Of a stretch of DNA of 64,000 nt, positions 33,471 through 47,754 are shown one piece after another (the stretch's first letter is position 1; each line of letters opens with the position of its first letter). A model generated the notes under the pieces. The model was given only the letters and a program-made list of their open reading frames with translations, was not told where the DNA came from and searched no databases. Made by a program: the position numbers and the translations under genes. Location of the stretch: positions 672,001-736,000 of the forward strand of contig JACVTC010000082.1 in the NCBI GenBank assembly GCA_016946835.1, read 5' to 3'. The DNA comes from Neocallimastix lanati (nom. inval.). Taxonomy: Eukaryota > Neocallimastigomycota > Neocallimastigomycetes > Neocallimastigales > Neocallimastigaceae.

Positions 33471-35713
33471 CTTTTTTTATATAAATTATATTAAAAATAT
33501 TAATTAAATAAAGAGTGTAATAAGGATTGAAGAGAGCGTATATATATGAAATAATAATAAAGTTTCAAACAGAGACTACTTTCTATATTACTAAGTCAAT
33601 AATATTATCTCTTTTTTTTTTTTTAAATAATAAAAAAATTTTTTTTTAACAAAGAAAAAAGTAAAATAAAATAAATTTTAATAAATTTACATAGATGTAA
33701 TTTTTAAAAATCAATATATTAAAATGTACTATATAATTATATGGTAAAACTAACTTAATATAATTTTATATAAAATTAAATTATTTATTAATAATAAATA
33801 AAATTTGTAAAAATTCTCTGAAGTATTAAAAATTAAACAATCATAATAAAAAAAAATAATAATAATAATAATTAATTAATAATAATAATATTTTGTGGAT
33901 ATTATAAAGTGAATAAGATAATCCAATAATATTAATAAATTATTAATTAGAAATCCTTGAAAAAAAAAAAAAAAAAAAAAAAAATAAGAAAATAAGAAAA
34001 TAAGAAATTCATCAAATCAAAAATAATAATAAATGAAAAAAAATAATGATAATAATAAAAATGAAAAAAAAAAATAATAAAAAATAAAAAAAAATGTATA
34101 TTTATATATATTTATATATATATATATATATACTGACGTAATGTTGTCAATGTAATAAAAGTTTTTTTTTTTTTTTTCTTTATTGTAAGTCTTTACTACC
34201 AAAAGTAAGTTGAAATATCTACTATTCAATATGAAAACTCTTGCAATTTATATATATATATATTTTATTATTTATTATAATTTTTAACTAGTATATATTA
34301 TATTTTGAAATATTAAATAATAATTATATATATATATATATTTTTTTTATATTCACCACTATGAAAAAATATATATTTAATAATTAGTTTCACTACTTCG
34401 ATAATAAAAAACTTTGGTTTTTTATTATCGTAGAAAAAAAAAAAAGTGTCTCAATAAATAAATAAATAAAAATAAGTAAAAAAAAAAAAAAAAAAAAAAA
34501 AATTACAAATTAAAAATATATGATCCATATATTTTTTTTTTTATTATGTATATTAAAGTAAATATAATTTATATTTTATACATGTTGATAATTATTTTTA
34601 TAAAAGAAAAGAAGAAAAAAATAAAAAAAAAAATAAAAAAAAAAATAAAAAAAAAAAAAACTATATTACTATAAATAGATATTACTATATAGTTTTTTTT
34701 TTTTTTTTTTTTGTTTTTTTTGTTTTTATTAAATATTACATTTTATAAAAAATAATAAAAAAAAAAAATATATCTATAAATATTTATTTATATTATTAAA
34801 CGTAATATTTTACAATTAGGAAATTAATGGTGTTTCATATATATATGTTATGTAATAATATATAAAAGTAAATTATATTATTTTTAATATTTATTTTTTT
34901 TATTTGCTATAATAATAATAATAATTTCAATATATAATAATAAAAACATATTTACTTCAATATTTAATTTATATATAAATATATATAATAAAAATAAAAA
35001 TATAAACTAGCAATTTAAACTAAAAAATAAAAATATAAAAGAAAAAGAAAAAGAAATGGAAAAAGAAATAAAAAATAAAATAAAATAAAAAATTAAAAAA
35101 AAAATAAAAAAAATAAAAAAAAATAAAAAAATTAATTGAATTAATCTTTTTTTTTTTTTTTTTTTTTTACCCTTATATATAAATATATATTAATAATTAT
35201 CTCTCTTAATCTTAACATTATTTCTTAATTAATTCATATTTTTTCGTATATATATAGTATATAGTATTATAGTAATAATAACAAATAATGAAATAAAAAT
35301 TAAGAAATTATTATTTGAAAAAAAATTTATACGAAATAGTGTTGAGTAAAATATATATTTATATTTATATGTATATGTGTATATATAAATTTTTAAATTT
35401 TAAATTTTAATTTAAATAAAAAGTATATATATTTTATTCTTTTTGTAACGCTTAACTAATTAAAAGTAATTTATTGTAATTTGTAGGTATTGAAGATTGA
35501 ATTGGGGGTAGGTTGTGTTGTTGGGTTATGTTGAGTTGAATTTTTTTTTTTGGTTTGATTTGGTTTTGATTTTGATTATGATTTTTTCTTTTTTTTTTTT
35601 TTTTTTTTTTTTTGTTTATGATTTTGTTGTTGTAATTATTATTGTTATTGTTATTGCTATTTTTTTTTTTTTTTTTTTTTTTTTGAGGATTTAAAAAAAA
35701 AAAAAAAAAAAGA
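33471..35713. other. Intergenic, AT-rich
   Basis: Upstream of the SNARE gene and downstream of the KH gene. It contains many A/T runs and one 14-bp inverted repeat (34399-34430). The 35450-35700 interval is poly-A/poly-T and TTG/ATT repeat just past the KH stop codon and is probably 3' UTR. Confidence 0.7.
34399..34430. repeat. Perfect 14-bp inverted repeat, 4-nt loop
   Basis: CGATAATAAAAAAC (34399-34412) and GTTTTTTATTATCG (34417-34430) flank the loop TTTG. Confidence 0.9.
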
Positions 35714-36984
35714 TTAAGCTGTTGAAGCTGGTTCATTATTAGCTGGAGCAGAAGTATCCGTATTTTCATTTTGTGCCTTCTTCTCAAGGTTTAAACGACG
35801 TTGCTTTTCAGCTTCTAATTGTTCATATATTAATTGTAAAGCCTTATCAATATTTTCAGATGTACCAGTAATAGTAAATTCTCTTACTTTACTACCATTC
35901 TTACTTGCATCAATTGGTGAAATATTAATTTTAGATCCAGATACATTTCTAATTTCTGTAATTTTCTTTCCACCCTTACCAATAATACAACCAACCATAT
36001 CAGCTGGGAAGTTAATCTTTCTAACATCAAGATCAGCCTTTGATTTATTATTACCGTTCTTACGTTTATCGTTAAAGTTAGAATTTCCATTAGAAGAATG
36101 ATTATCATGATAGTGGGAATCATGATTAGCATTATTATTATTATTATGTTGTTGTTGTTGTTGTTCAAAGGCACGATATTGATTATATACAGTACTAATA
36201 TTATTTCTAAGCGTTGGAGTATACTGAATACAATATGTCTTTTCGGTATCATTTAAAATACATTCACCAATCTTATGAACAGCAATATGAATAGCATCAA
36301 CAGTTCCTATGATATCAATTACACGTTCTGTTGATTGTGGTAACATTTCCTTTGAAGCTATAATACGTGCACCAGAAGCTTCTCTAATTTCCTTAATTTT
36401 AACACCATTCTTACCAATAATGGAACCTAATAATAAATGATTAATTAATAAATGAATAGCTGTTACTGGATCATTAGTACCATTATTATTATTATTATGA
36501 TTATTATTTGTGAAATGATTTAAAAAGTTAAATTGATTGCTATAGATGTTTGTGCATGGAACACTAGCGTTTTCTAATAAATAATTAGCAAAAGATGAAT
36601 AAGCCTAATTTATAATTTGTAATTATTACAATTTTTTTTTTTTTTTTTTTATTTTATTTTATTTTTAATAATCAAATTAGTTAAAACAAATAAAATTCAT
36701 TAAAAAAATTAATTAATAATAAAATAAAACAAAAGATAGTTATTAAAAATATAGATAGATAGATAGATAGATAGATATTGATATTGATATTGATATTGAT
36801 ATTGATATAAATAGATTCAATAATTAAATTATTTTATAATATTATAAAAAATATATATATATATATAATAAAAACAAATAATTGATTGTTAGTATTTTAA
36901 AAAAAAAAAAAAAAATTCATAATATATATATATATATATTTATATTACATTTTTCAATAATATAAATTTACTATTTTATTATTC

Positions 36985-37033
<49 letters not shown>

Positions 37034-37424
37034 TATATATATATATATAAATATTTAGAATTTTTCTTTTTTAAAAGAAAATAAAAAAAAAAAAATTTAC
37101 CTTAGCAACACTATCTAAGTTACCAGTAACAGTCAAAATTCTTTCATTAACACCAGTAACAACTTTAGAAACAGCAGCCTTAACACCAGTAATTTCACGA
37201 ACTTCAGTAACATTTTTACCTCCCTTACCAATAATGACACCAGCATCTCTGATAGTAACTAAAGAACGTAAACTAAGGAAATTAGAATCAGTATTTTCTG
37301 GCTTTTTAGCTGTGTCAGTAGTAGTCGTTGCAGGTACTTCATTTTGTTCACTAACAGTTAAAGTATCTGGATTATTTAATAAACCAGTGAAACTAGCGAT
37401 ATCATAAGTTGGTTCTTGAGCCAT
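35714..37424 (-). CDS. Three-KH-domain RNA-binding protein (PCBP/Rnc1/Hek2-like)
   Basis: Two exons (37424-37101 and 36604-35714) separated by a 496-nt phase-0 intron give 404 residues. Three KH domains each carry the RNA-gripping GxxG loop: GVIIGKGGKNVTEVREITG (loop 66-69), GSIIGKNGVKIKEIREASG (172-175) and GCIIGKGGKKITEIRNVSG (317-320). Domain order and spacing, with two close KH domains, a long low-complexity linker and a C-terminal KH, match the PCBP/hnRNP K and yeast Hek2/S. pombe Rnc1 group, which bind C- or U-rich mRNA and affect its localisation, stability and translation. The linker holds Gln, Asn and His runs plus a basic patch near KRKNGNNKSK. The C-terminus after KH3 is helical and charged, then Ala/Asn/Thr-rich. 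The target specificity cannot be read from sequence. Confidence 0.93.
36749..36806. repeat. Adjacent (TAGA)n and (TTGATA)n microsatellites in the KH intron
   Basis: About six AGAT units followed directly by about five ATTGAT units in the 496-nt intron. Confidence 0.9.
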
Positions 37425-38643
37425 TTTTTTTTCTCTTTTTAAGTATAGTCTAATAAAATAATTTAAGTTTTTTTTTTTTTTTACATTAAAAAAAATAATA
37501 TTTATATTAACGTTACTAAATTATTTATTTGCTTATTTACAATTTAAAATAATTATTAATGTTATTTATTTATTTATTTATTTTCTTTATTTTTTTTTTT
37601 TTTTTTTTTTTTTTTTGAATGAATGAATGAATGAATGAATTAATTAATTTATTCTCTCTCTATAAATATCAAAAATAAATTTTGCTAAATTGTTATTTAC
37701 TTCTTTTTTTTTTAGTTTAGTTTAGTTTAGATGATTTTAATCTCTATATTAAATATAGTATTTTATAAAAACCTTAAAACAATCCTTTTATTAAATTTTT
37801 ATATTAAATAAATTCTTTTTATATCAATTTCTTTTAACTAGTGTTAGTATTGATCAACCTCTTTACTTTTAAATAATGATCCATGAATTATTATTTTTAT
37901 TAAATTACTTTTTCATTTAAATTAAAATTAAAATTTTAAATTAAAATATTGACTCTTTTATCTTCTTTCTGCTTTAGTTATTTATTATTTTTTATTGTAG
38001 TTATTTTATTTACTTTTTTTTTTTTTTGTTTGTTTGTTTGTTTTATTATTAAATGAATATATATTTCAAAATTTATAATACATCAAATATTAAATATTTA
38101 TATATAATGGTACTAGTTTATTGATATCTTTATCTTTTACTTTTTTTTTTTTTTTTTTTTTCTGTTTGTTTGTTTGCTATCCTATTCTTATGTGAATTTC
38201 TTTCATTTCTCTTTTCTTTTTTACATTGTTAATTTTTTTTTATTATTCTTTTTTTTTTTTTTTTTTTTTTTTTTGAGTTTTTAATATTAAAATAAACATT
38301 GAAATACTTATAATGTTATTTATTTATTTTTTTTTATTCCAATTCTTTTTAGAAAAATTTAATCAATATTATTTGCAACTCTTAAACTCTTTACTTTACA
38401 GATATTCATATATATATAGTTTTTTTTTTTTATTTTTTAATTATTTTTTAAAGAAGTCTAAATTATTTGTTATATAATATGATATTTTAAAAAATAAAAT
38501 TAATATTAATATTAATATAGTTTACCTATTATGTAATGATAATAAAATAAAAATAAAATATAATAATGATAATAATAAAGCTGAAGTTTTAAAATATGAA
38601 ATAAAAAATAGATTGGCAGTTTAATATTTAAAATATTTGGTAA

Positions 38644-38680
<37 letters not shown>

Positions 38681-39294
38681 TATATATATATATATTTTAT
38701 TGATAAAGGATTTTTAAAATGGTGAATTTGTTGAAGGTTTTTTTTTTTTTTTTTTAAAATGATTATATAAAATTATTTTTTTTGTTTTGAATTAAGGATA
38801 AAACAGTTTTAAACCTTTATATATACATTACAATATAAATATAAAATAAAAAAATATATACTAATTAATAAAAACTTTTTATTTATTTTTTAAAGATTTA
38901 TTTATTCCTTTTTATTTTACTTTTAATTGACAATCTATATATATATATATATTTCCTTAGCAAATATTTAATTTCTATAATTAATATTGATAATAAAAAA
39001 AAGGTATAATAAAAAATTTAATAAAAAAAAAAAAAAAATTATAAAAAATAAAATTTCAATAAAAGATTAATCTTAATTACAAATTAATATATTAAAATTT
39101 AAATTAATAAATTTTTTAATATAATTTTTTTTTTTTAAAAAAAAAAGAAAAATAATACAAATTAATATCTATTATAAAAAAAAAATAAAATTTAATATTT
39201 ATTTATGTAGAGATTTCATAAAAAAAAGAAATTTTTAATTAATAGGTTATTAATTATTAATAAATACTATAATATATATTTAAATATATGCATA

Positions 39295-39327
39295 TATATA
39301 AATTTATTTATTTAATAAATTTATATA
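39295..39327. repeat. Perfect 14-bp inverted repeat, 5-nt loop
   Basis: TATATAAATTTATT (39295-39308) pairs with AATAAATTTATATA (39314-39327). Confidence 0.85.
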
Positions 39328-39356
39328 ATCTGTACTTTTAAAAAAAACCTTTAATT

Positions 39357-39434
39357 AAAATAAAATTTAAATAGAGGTAAAAATTATTGAATGAAAATAA
39401 AATTTAAATAGAGGTAAAAATTATTGAATGAAAA
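39357..39434. repeat. 37-bp tandem duplication
   Basis: Two identical copies of a unit beginning TAAAATTTAAATAGAGGT, with starts at 39361 and 39398. Confidence 0.93.
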
Positions 39435-39832
39435 AGTATATTTAAATACATATATTTCATGATTGAAATAATATATAATGAATGGTAAAGTTAAATAATA
39501 ATTGGTAATTGAATAATTATTATAATATTATAAAAAAAAAAAATAAAAAAAAAAAAGAACGAACTACTTTCATATATATATAATAAGAATTTATAATAAT
39601 AAATAATATATTTATAATAAAAAAATAAAAAAATAAAAAAATAAAAATAAAAATAAAAAAAAACTTTACATTTACTGAAGTCGAAATATATTTAAAAGCT
39701 TTTTAATAAGTGATTGAAATATTTAATATATCCAATAATTTTTTGATTAATTTTTTTTTTTTAATTTAAATTAATTTAAATAAATATATATAAAAATGTG
39801 CAACAATGTTATTTTATATAAAATAAAATTAT

Positions 39833-39838
39833 AAAAAA
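39833..39838 (-). terminator. Pol III terminator for tRNA-Arg
   Basis: T6 on the minus strand, 12 nt past the tRNA 3' end. Confidence 0.7.
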
Positions 39839-39850
39839 TATTGTACTCCA

Positions 39851-39923
39851 CACCCGAGATGGGACTCGAACCCACAATCTTTTCCTTAGGAGGGAAACGC
39901 CTTATCCATTGGGCTACACGGGC
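39851..39923 (-). tRNA. tRNA-Arg (anticodon CCU)
   Basis: 73 nt on the minus strand with no intron. The anticodon stem-loop TTTCC-CTCCTAA-GGAAA gives anticodon CCT, reading AGG. The D arm is GCC...GGC and the T arm GTGGG-TTCGAGT-CCCAT contains the B box. The acceptor GCCCGTG pairs with CTCGGGT apart from one T-T mismatch and a G-T closing pair, and position 73 is G, usual for tRNA-Arg. Arms otherwise fit the yeast tRNA-Arg(CCU) pattern. CCA is not encoded. Confidence 0.93.
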
Positions 39924-40740
39924 AACTAAGCACGCTAGCTAAAATTATATTAACTAAATAAATGTTATATATATATTTTTATAATTTTTTTTTTATTAAG
40001 ATAATTAAATGAATTTCAATTTCAGTTTCAATAATTCCGTTATTTGAATTTCTATATTAATAAACAATAATATATAATACATATTATTATATTAACTTTA
40101 TTAAAATATTTAGGAAATACTAATTTGACTAAATATTACTTGATTAAAAGCTAACCTATTGAAATCAATCTTATACATTAAATAATGTAATCACATGATT
40201 GATGATATTAATTTATTATCAAAATCTTCACATATTATATTTTTATAATTAGTAATTATTCTTCATTAAACGAAATAGAATATATTTAATTAATATCATA
40301 TTCTTATATTTTTATTATTTATATTATTATCTTATTTTATATTATCAATATTAAACTTATATTAATGCTATTCCATATTCATATGAATAATTAATATTTT
40401 AATAATTAATTATTTTACATAAATACATGTTTAAATCTTTTGATTAATCCTTTGTCAGATTATTGCAATTTAAATTATAGTAATAATTATATAAAATAAT
40501 CATATAATAAAATATTTAAAATATTATTAAGATTAAATAAAATTTTTTAAATAAATACTTATAAAATTTACCAAATAATTAATATGTTTTAATATAAAAT
40601 AAATTTTACTAAATAACAATATATTTTAATATAAAATAAAATTTATAAATAACAATATGTTTTAATATAAAATAAATTTTACTAAATAACAATATGTTTT
40701 AAATAAAAGAAAATTTAAGTTATAAATTAATCAATTACTA
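39924..40740. other. Intergenic with a four-unit tandem repeat
   Basis: AT-rich. At about 40580-40705 there are four imperfect units of about 40 bp built on AATATGTTTTAATATAAAAT and ACTAAATAAC. Confidence 0.75.
40580..40705. repeat. Four imperfect about-40-bp tandem units
   Basis: Units share TTTTAATATAAAATAAA and a spacer like TTTACTAAATAACAATATG, with small indels between copies. Confidence 0.85.
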
Positions 40741-40742
40741 TA

Positions 40743-40818
40743 ATAATTTGGCATCATGACCTAAATCATGAAGACCAAATTATCTTAAAACTCTAACTTT
40801 TTTTTTTTTTTTTTTTTT
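40743..40818. ncRNA. Possible small structured RNA (weak)
   Basis: ATAATTTGG (40743-40751) pairs perfectly with CCAAATTAT (40775-40783). The 23-nt loop holds two TCATGA palindromes. A T-run starts near 40799. It is GC-richer than the flanks but too short to judge. Confidence 0.25.
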
Positions 40819-41160
40819 TGATCATGAATATTGAAGGATTTACGATTGATTAAAATTTACTAAAAGATAGGATCAATTTGAAATTAAAAAAAAAAAAAAA
40901 AAAAAAAAGATGAAAGGAATATTTAATAGTTTAGAAACCAAAGGGTTTGGACTAATTTAATAAAGATGAGAAGAGAGACATTTCGCCAGGTTGCATTTCA
41001 ACAATTGAAAATTATTATGAATAAATAAATAAATAATTAATTTAAATTATTACAAATATTTTAAAAGTAAACATTTAAATATTAAAAAAAAATAAATAAA
41101 TAATATTATAAATAATATTAAAATAATAATGATTATTAAATAAATATTAACAAAATAATT

Positions 41161-41245
41161 GGAAGCGTTGTAATTTCACCAAGTGGCGTATTGGTAAAAA
41201 GTTGCATTTTAGTAATACGTCACTTAGCGAAAGGCAACTCGCTCC
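41161..41245. ncRNA. Structured element, possible small RNA
   Basis: About 85 nt of raised G+C. An inner 12-bp helix AAGTGGCGTATT (41181-41192) pairs with AATACGTCACTT (41214-41225) with a single G-U wobble. The outer strands GGAAGCGTTG (41161-41170) and CAACTCGCTCC (41235-41245) also pair with a bulge each. No frame is open and no tRNA B box is present. Could be H/ACA-like or retroelement-derived; family not recognised. Confidence 0.4.
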
Positions 41246-41637
41246 AATAAAGGTATTTCACTTTAATGATAACTTAAAAGAAATTGATAAAAAAAAATTG
41301 AAAAAAAAAAAAAATAACAATAACTTTCCAAAAAAAAAAATAATTTAATTATTTATTTAAATGATATATTAGTTTTACATAGATTTTTATAATAATTATA
41401 AATAATAATTAAATAATTTCTAAAACATACTAATGAATTTATTACAATTCTAAAATTTTGATCAGCTATAAGATCTTAAATCATATTATTTTTAAATTAT
41501 TTTATTTTTATATTATTTTATTAAATAATTATAGAGTTAATTTGTTGAAAGCTTTTAAAAATATGATTTTAGTATTATATTTTATATAATCAATATACAT
41601 GTATATATATATATTTAAATGTATTAATTACATTGTT

Positions 41638-41845
41638 AATTATTATTATTATTATTATTATTATTAAAATTGCAATCTTTTATTATTATTATTATTATTG
41701 CAATCTTTTATTATTATTATTAAAATTGCAATCTTTTATTATTATTATTATTATTGCAATCTTTTATTATTATTATTAAAATTGCAATCTTTTATTATTA
41801 TTATTGTTATTGCAATCTTTTATTATTATTATTAAAATTGCAATC

Positions 41846-41884
<39 letters not shown>

Positions 41885-41920
41885 AATTGCAATATTTTAT
41901 TATTATTATTAATATATTTT
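41638..41920. repeat. Minisatellite with TTGCAATCTTTTATTATT units
   Basis: Eight copies of TTGCAATCTTTT (last one TTGCAATATTTT) joined by ATT runs. Copies alternate between being preceded by AAAA and by TTATT, suggesting amplification as a dimer. Confidence 0.92.
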
Positions 41921-42799
41921 ATTTCTTATATATATATTTTTTAAGCTTCGGATCAGTCTAAGTTTATTATGTTAAAAAAATTATATTAATTAAATCTAAT
42001 CTTTAATACCATTATTTATTATATTTATTGGTTAGATTTATTAAAAAGTAATAAAATTTTTTAATATTTTGGGTTAGAAATTAAAAAAAAAAAAATTTAA
42101 ATATTAAGAATGATTATAAAAAATATAAATTTATTTATTAGTAAATTAGTAATTTTAGTTTACTATTTAATTAACATTTTAATTAATATTTTTTTTATTT
42201 AATTACAACTTTTATAATAATTTTTAATTATTAAATAGTTTATTTTTTTATTAATAGGATATATTGTTATATTGTATAGTTTATATAGCATATGAATATA
42301 GTTTCAAAATTTTATAATTTTTATAAACCTCTTTTATATAGTTATTATGAAAAAAAACATGTATTTAAGGTATTGTAATATGTATGATCCATCAAATGTA
42401 TTTTATATGTATAAATATCATTAAATTAAATTTTTTATTTCAAATAAATAAAATGTGTAAATAAAATAAATATTGAGATTTTTATCAGATTAAGCGTCTT
42501 ATTTGACTCAACAAGTTTGTGTAGAAATTTAGAATACTTTTTTTTTAATTAGGAAATTTAGTAATTTAATAATTTAGTTATTTAGAATAATTAGAATATT
42601 TAAGATTAATGACACTTAAATATACACCTACATAAATAAGAAACATATTAGAATTGGGGAATTTATCATTTACATGCTTCCTATATAATTTAGTAATAGT
42701 ACTTAGTAATTAGAAATAGTGATTAGTAATTTTTAATTTAATTAAATAAAATTCATTAAAAATAATATTAACAATAATATTAAATATATATATATATAT

Positions 42800-43310
42800 T
42801 TTTAAGATGACCGGAACAACAAGAAATAGCTTCTTTAAAGAATAGGGAATATGAGAGATACAATAATAATAATGAAAAAAAAAAAAAAAAAAAAAAAACC
42901 TTATAAAAAAACATAAAACATAAAACGGAACAATTCAGAAATCAAAAAAAAAAAAAAAAAAGAAATAATTTCAGGTAAGGGAAATAAAATAAAATAAAAT
43001 AAAGAAAGCGACATTGAATGATGTTACCATCGTGATTCGGATAGAGAAAGCAATATTAATCGAAATAAAATGAAAGAAATAAAAAATTTTCGTTGAACCA
43101 ATAAATAAATAATATCAAGGAAATAAAATATTTATGTGAATAATAAATACTAATACTAACTTTAGATGATTATCATGATAATCAATACTTAGATGTTGAA
43201 ACGATAGATGATACCAGACAAATCAAATTTTGATACAAACTATTTAGTTGAAAGTAACCAATTTAAAAACGATAACATCTCGAATAAAACAGAAACCACT
43301 ACTATTTTTT

Positions 43311-43320
<10 letters not shown>
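42800..43320. pseudogene. Possible decayed coding sequence
   Basis: Base composition rises and plus-strand fragments such as SDRESNINRNKMKEI and DTNYLVESNQFKNDNISNK appear in different frames between stops and A-runs. No family was recognised. This may be a relic of an Asn-rich gene or chance. Confidence 0.3.
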
Positions 43321-43345
<25 letters not shown>

Positions 43346-43885
43346 AAAAAAAAATAAAACAATAATCATTATGAATTAAATAATTATTTTAATTAATAAT
43401 ATTTATGATACCAATAGATATGATGATGGTAACTCTAAGGATTTTGGCATGAATAATAATATACGCAATAATGCGATAACAGGTATGAATAATAATAGTA
43501 TTATGTTTCAAATAGTTATCAAAATTATAAAAATAAAATATATATAAATTTTCATAAAAAAAAAAAAAAAAAAAAAAAAAAGGAAAAAATTACTATTAAT
43601 GAATGATATATATATATATATTTATTTTTTAGTCTTTTTTAATGATAATTGAATTTCTTTTAAGAAATGGAGTTGAGAGAATAAACGTTTTAAAAAAAAA
43701 AAAAAAAACAGTTTTAATTAAAAATTTATAATTAATATTTTACTTTTATTTATTTATTTTATTTTTAGATTGTTTTAAATTTTATATATATATATATATA
43801 TGATACCTACACCTATGTCATACCATGTATTAAGTTTTATTGTAATACACACAATATCAACAAACGATGAGTTTATTAAACTTAG

Positions 43886-43916
<31 letters not shown>

Positions 43917-46900
43917 AAAAAAAAAAAAAAAATTTAATTTATATTAAATAATAATTATTTAAAATTATTAAAGAATGACAGAATTATCTTTTTATGCATT
44001 CATTAATTAAAAAAAAAATTTTATTATTTAAAAAAAAAAAAAAAAAAATAAAAATAAAGTTTAATAAAATTAACATATAAATTTGTAATTAATTTTTTTT
44101 TTTTAAGAATTCAACTATTATATATATAATACATGTTTAACAGTAATAGTGGTTATCATTTTATTTTTATTATTATTAATATAATTGTTTTTATCATTAT
44201 ATAATATATTTAAGAATTAATATTTATTATTTATTATGCATTATTATTCCTTTAAAAGAATCAAAAAAAAAAAAAAATTATTGATAAATTAAATGAATAT
44301 TTTAAATTATTGTGAATGCTTTTAGTGAGGACTTTTTTTTCTTTTTTAGGAAATCTTTTAGGAAATCATTAAAAAAATATGTATATATTATTATTATTAT
44401 TTATACAAAAATAAATGAGAATAATAATTATAGATAATAATAAAAATAATAAAAATAATATATATATTAAAAGTATCATTTATAATACTACTATGACTAC
44501 TACTAATAATAATATCAAAAATAAAAGCATTTTTTTCATTATAATACATTTTTTTTTTATTATAAAAAAAAAAAAAAGGAAATTTCGAATGGGTCGTTAC
44601 TGAGAGAGAGATAAGAGATGAGAAATGACTCTCCATAAGATACAAGATCATTTTTATATATATATATATATATATGTATATATAAAATTTATATAAATAT
44701 ATATTTTTTATAGAATTTTCCTTTGAATTATCCAAAAAAAGTAAAAAAAAAAAAAAATTAAAGTTATATTTTATTTGAATTAAATAAATAATTAAGTAAA
44801 TAACTAGATAACTAAATAACTAACTAATTAAATATATACAAATAAATAAATATACATATTTCATATTTAATATGTATTTATTAGTTATTATTGATTTCTA
44901 CTTTTGTTATTTATTTTTATTTATTTATTTATTTAATTATATCTATATTTATATATTTTCTTTTTTCTTTTTTTCTTTTTTTATTTTTTTTAACCCTAAA
45001 ATTAAGGTTAAAACGAGTTAAATTAGAAATATATAGAAATATAATAAATAAGTAAATAGATTTTAAATAGTTTTTTAATTTCTATTAATGTTAACAGAGA
45101 AAATTTTATATTAAATAATTATTAATTTATTAAATAAATAAATAAGTTAATGAATAAATAAGTAAACTAATAAATAGATAAATATGTAACGAACTAATAA
45201 ATAGAAACATTGTATATTAAATACTATTAAACGATTATTCTACATATATTCTAAATAATATGTTAAATTTTTATTATGAATTAATATAACATATAGTTTA
45301 CATATACATATACATATACATATATATTCATTATTGTTATATATAAACATACTTTTTTCAATTTCAATTATATATATATTATATTTTTTTATTCTGTTTT
45401 TTGAACTGTTTTTTTTAATTTCAAATTGAATTAACTATTTAAAAAAAAAAAAAAAAAAGATATTAATTAAAAAAAATATTTTTTTTTCTATTAATGCCAA
45501 TAAATTTAAATTAAAGTTTAACCAATTTCATTTCTATTTTTAACCAATTAACATAAAGTTATATATAAAGTAAAAAAAATATAAAATAATAAAAAAAAAT
45601 ATTAAATTAAAATATACTTTATTGTTATTATATATATATATATTTTTTTTTTTTTAACTTTATATTATTTCTATTATTACTGTTGTTATTTTTATTTAAT
45701 TATAATAATAGGAATTTTCAATTTTTAGTTTAATTTATTTATTTATTTTTTTATTAAATGTTTTTATGCTAAATTAAAAAAAAAAAAAGCAAAAAAACAA
45801 AAAAACAAAAACAAAAAATATTTAGTAGAAATTTAATTTAAAAATTTCTTTGTCCTTTTTATGGATTATCTTCAACGGCTCATTTATTTTGGTAATGGTT
45901 TATCTGTCTTTTCATTTTTTTTTTAACTCTGTATTATTATTATTATTTTTTTAATTTAATTTTTTTATATTTATTAATTAATAATTATTATTTATTATAT
46001 ATTAAAAAAAAATTATTGAAAGTTTCAATTTGTTTATTATTTATTTATTTATTAATTCGTTAATTTATTTATTTGATATTATTATTATTATTATTATTAT
46101 TATAATTTTAATTTTTTAATATTTTTATCTTTCAATATTATGATTTTTTATTTTTATAATATGTTTTATGTTGCTTTAATCATAATCATCAAAAATTTAA
46201 TTTAATATCTTGGCTATAAATATTAAAATAATATATTACTAATATTAAAAGTAATAGTAATATTAAAAGTAATAGTAATATTAAAAATAATAGTAATATT
46301 AAAAAAATAATATTAAAAATAATAATTAAAGGTATTCAAAGTAAGAGATATGAAATTTCATTTTATTAAAAATATTTTTTTTTATAATATTATTTTGTAA
46401 AAATAAAAAAATATTATTAATTAATATTAAAAATCTCAAAAAAAAATAGAGAAAAAAGAATAGATAAATTAAAAAATTATTTTCATATAAGTTTCATTGT
46501 TAATTTTTTACTTTTATTATTATTATTATTATATTATTATTATTATTATTATTTTTGAAATATTAAATATGTTTTATTTTATTTCAAATGATTTAATATT
46601 ATTCTTTTTTCTCTTTTTTATTATTAATTCATTACTATTTTTATTTTTATTAAAAATAATGTAATTAATAAAAAAAAAAAAAAAAAAAAATAAACAATAT
46701 CTATATATATTACAAAGGAAACAGAAACAAAAAACAGAAACAAAAGAAAATTTACCGCAAACCTTTAATTCATTAATGATCATATTAACAAAATAAATTA
46801 AAGTTAATAGTTTTATCCAATTTTATATTTAAATGATATTCTTTAATGAATGAAACAATTTAATAAAGGTATATTTATTAAATATACGTATTATCTTTTT

Positions 46901-47754
46901 ATTTTTATTTTTATTTATATATATTTTATATATATATTTTAATATATATATATTTTTTTCAAGTAACCTATAAATGATCTTTCAAAAATTTAAATGCTTT
47001 ATCATTTATTATTAATAGTATATATTAATTTTTCTGTTTAATTTTTTTTTTTTTTTCTTTTGTTTTTCTGTATGCTTTTTATTTATTATTAATTCGATTA
47101 TTTTTATTAAAATTTATTAAAAATTAATTAGAACTTGAAAAAGATCAACAAAATTATATATTGAATATTGGCAATAATTATTAAGTAGATAAAGATAAAG
47201 ATTTTTAGTTAATGAGATAATGTAATTAAAATAAAATATAATAAAATAAAAATAATAATAAAAGTTTTCCCTTCTTTATTAATTGGATTAAACATTATTA
47301 TTTCGTAAAAAAAAAAGAAAAAAAATAAAAATAAAAATAAAACAGTTAATTTAAAATAACAATATTTAATAATTGTTAATTAAATATCATAATTGTGATC
47401 AATACAAAGGATGATTATATGTTTATAATCATAAATATTTAAAAATATGAATTGATTATTCATTAAAATAATTTTTTTTTAAAGACATCATCCAAAAAAT
47501 AAAAAACACAAAAAAAAAATAATTAAAAATAAGAACAAAAAATAAATAAATAAAAAAGTTTATTAAAAAAATATCAAATATAAAAAGATTTATTGATTAA
47601 AAAAAATAAAAATGAAAATGAAAGTAAAAATAAAAAATAAAAAAAATAAAAATTAAAAAAAAAAAGATTTTTCATTAAATTAATTTATTCCTTTTATGGA
47701 ATCTTAAAAATATCTATTAATTATAATTATTATCCCTATTGTAATATATATTAA

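Larger units (their letters stand above)
37425..39850. other. Intergenic between KH gene and tRNA
   Basis: AT-rich with T-runs, a 37-bp tandem duplication (39357-39434) and a 14-bp inverted repeat (39295-39327). No gene is seen. Confidence 0.75.

Noticed and set aside
44397-44735. Overlapping plus and minus frames
   Set aside because: AAT/ATA repeat translations without any family or codon signal.
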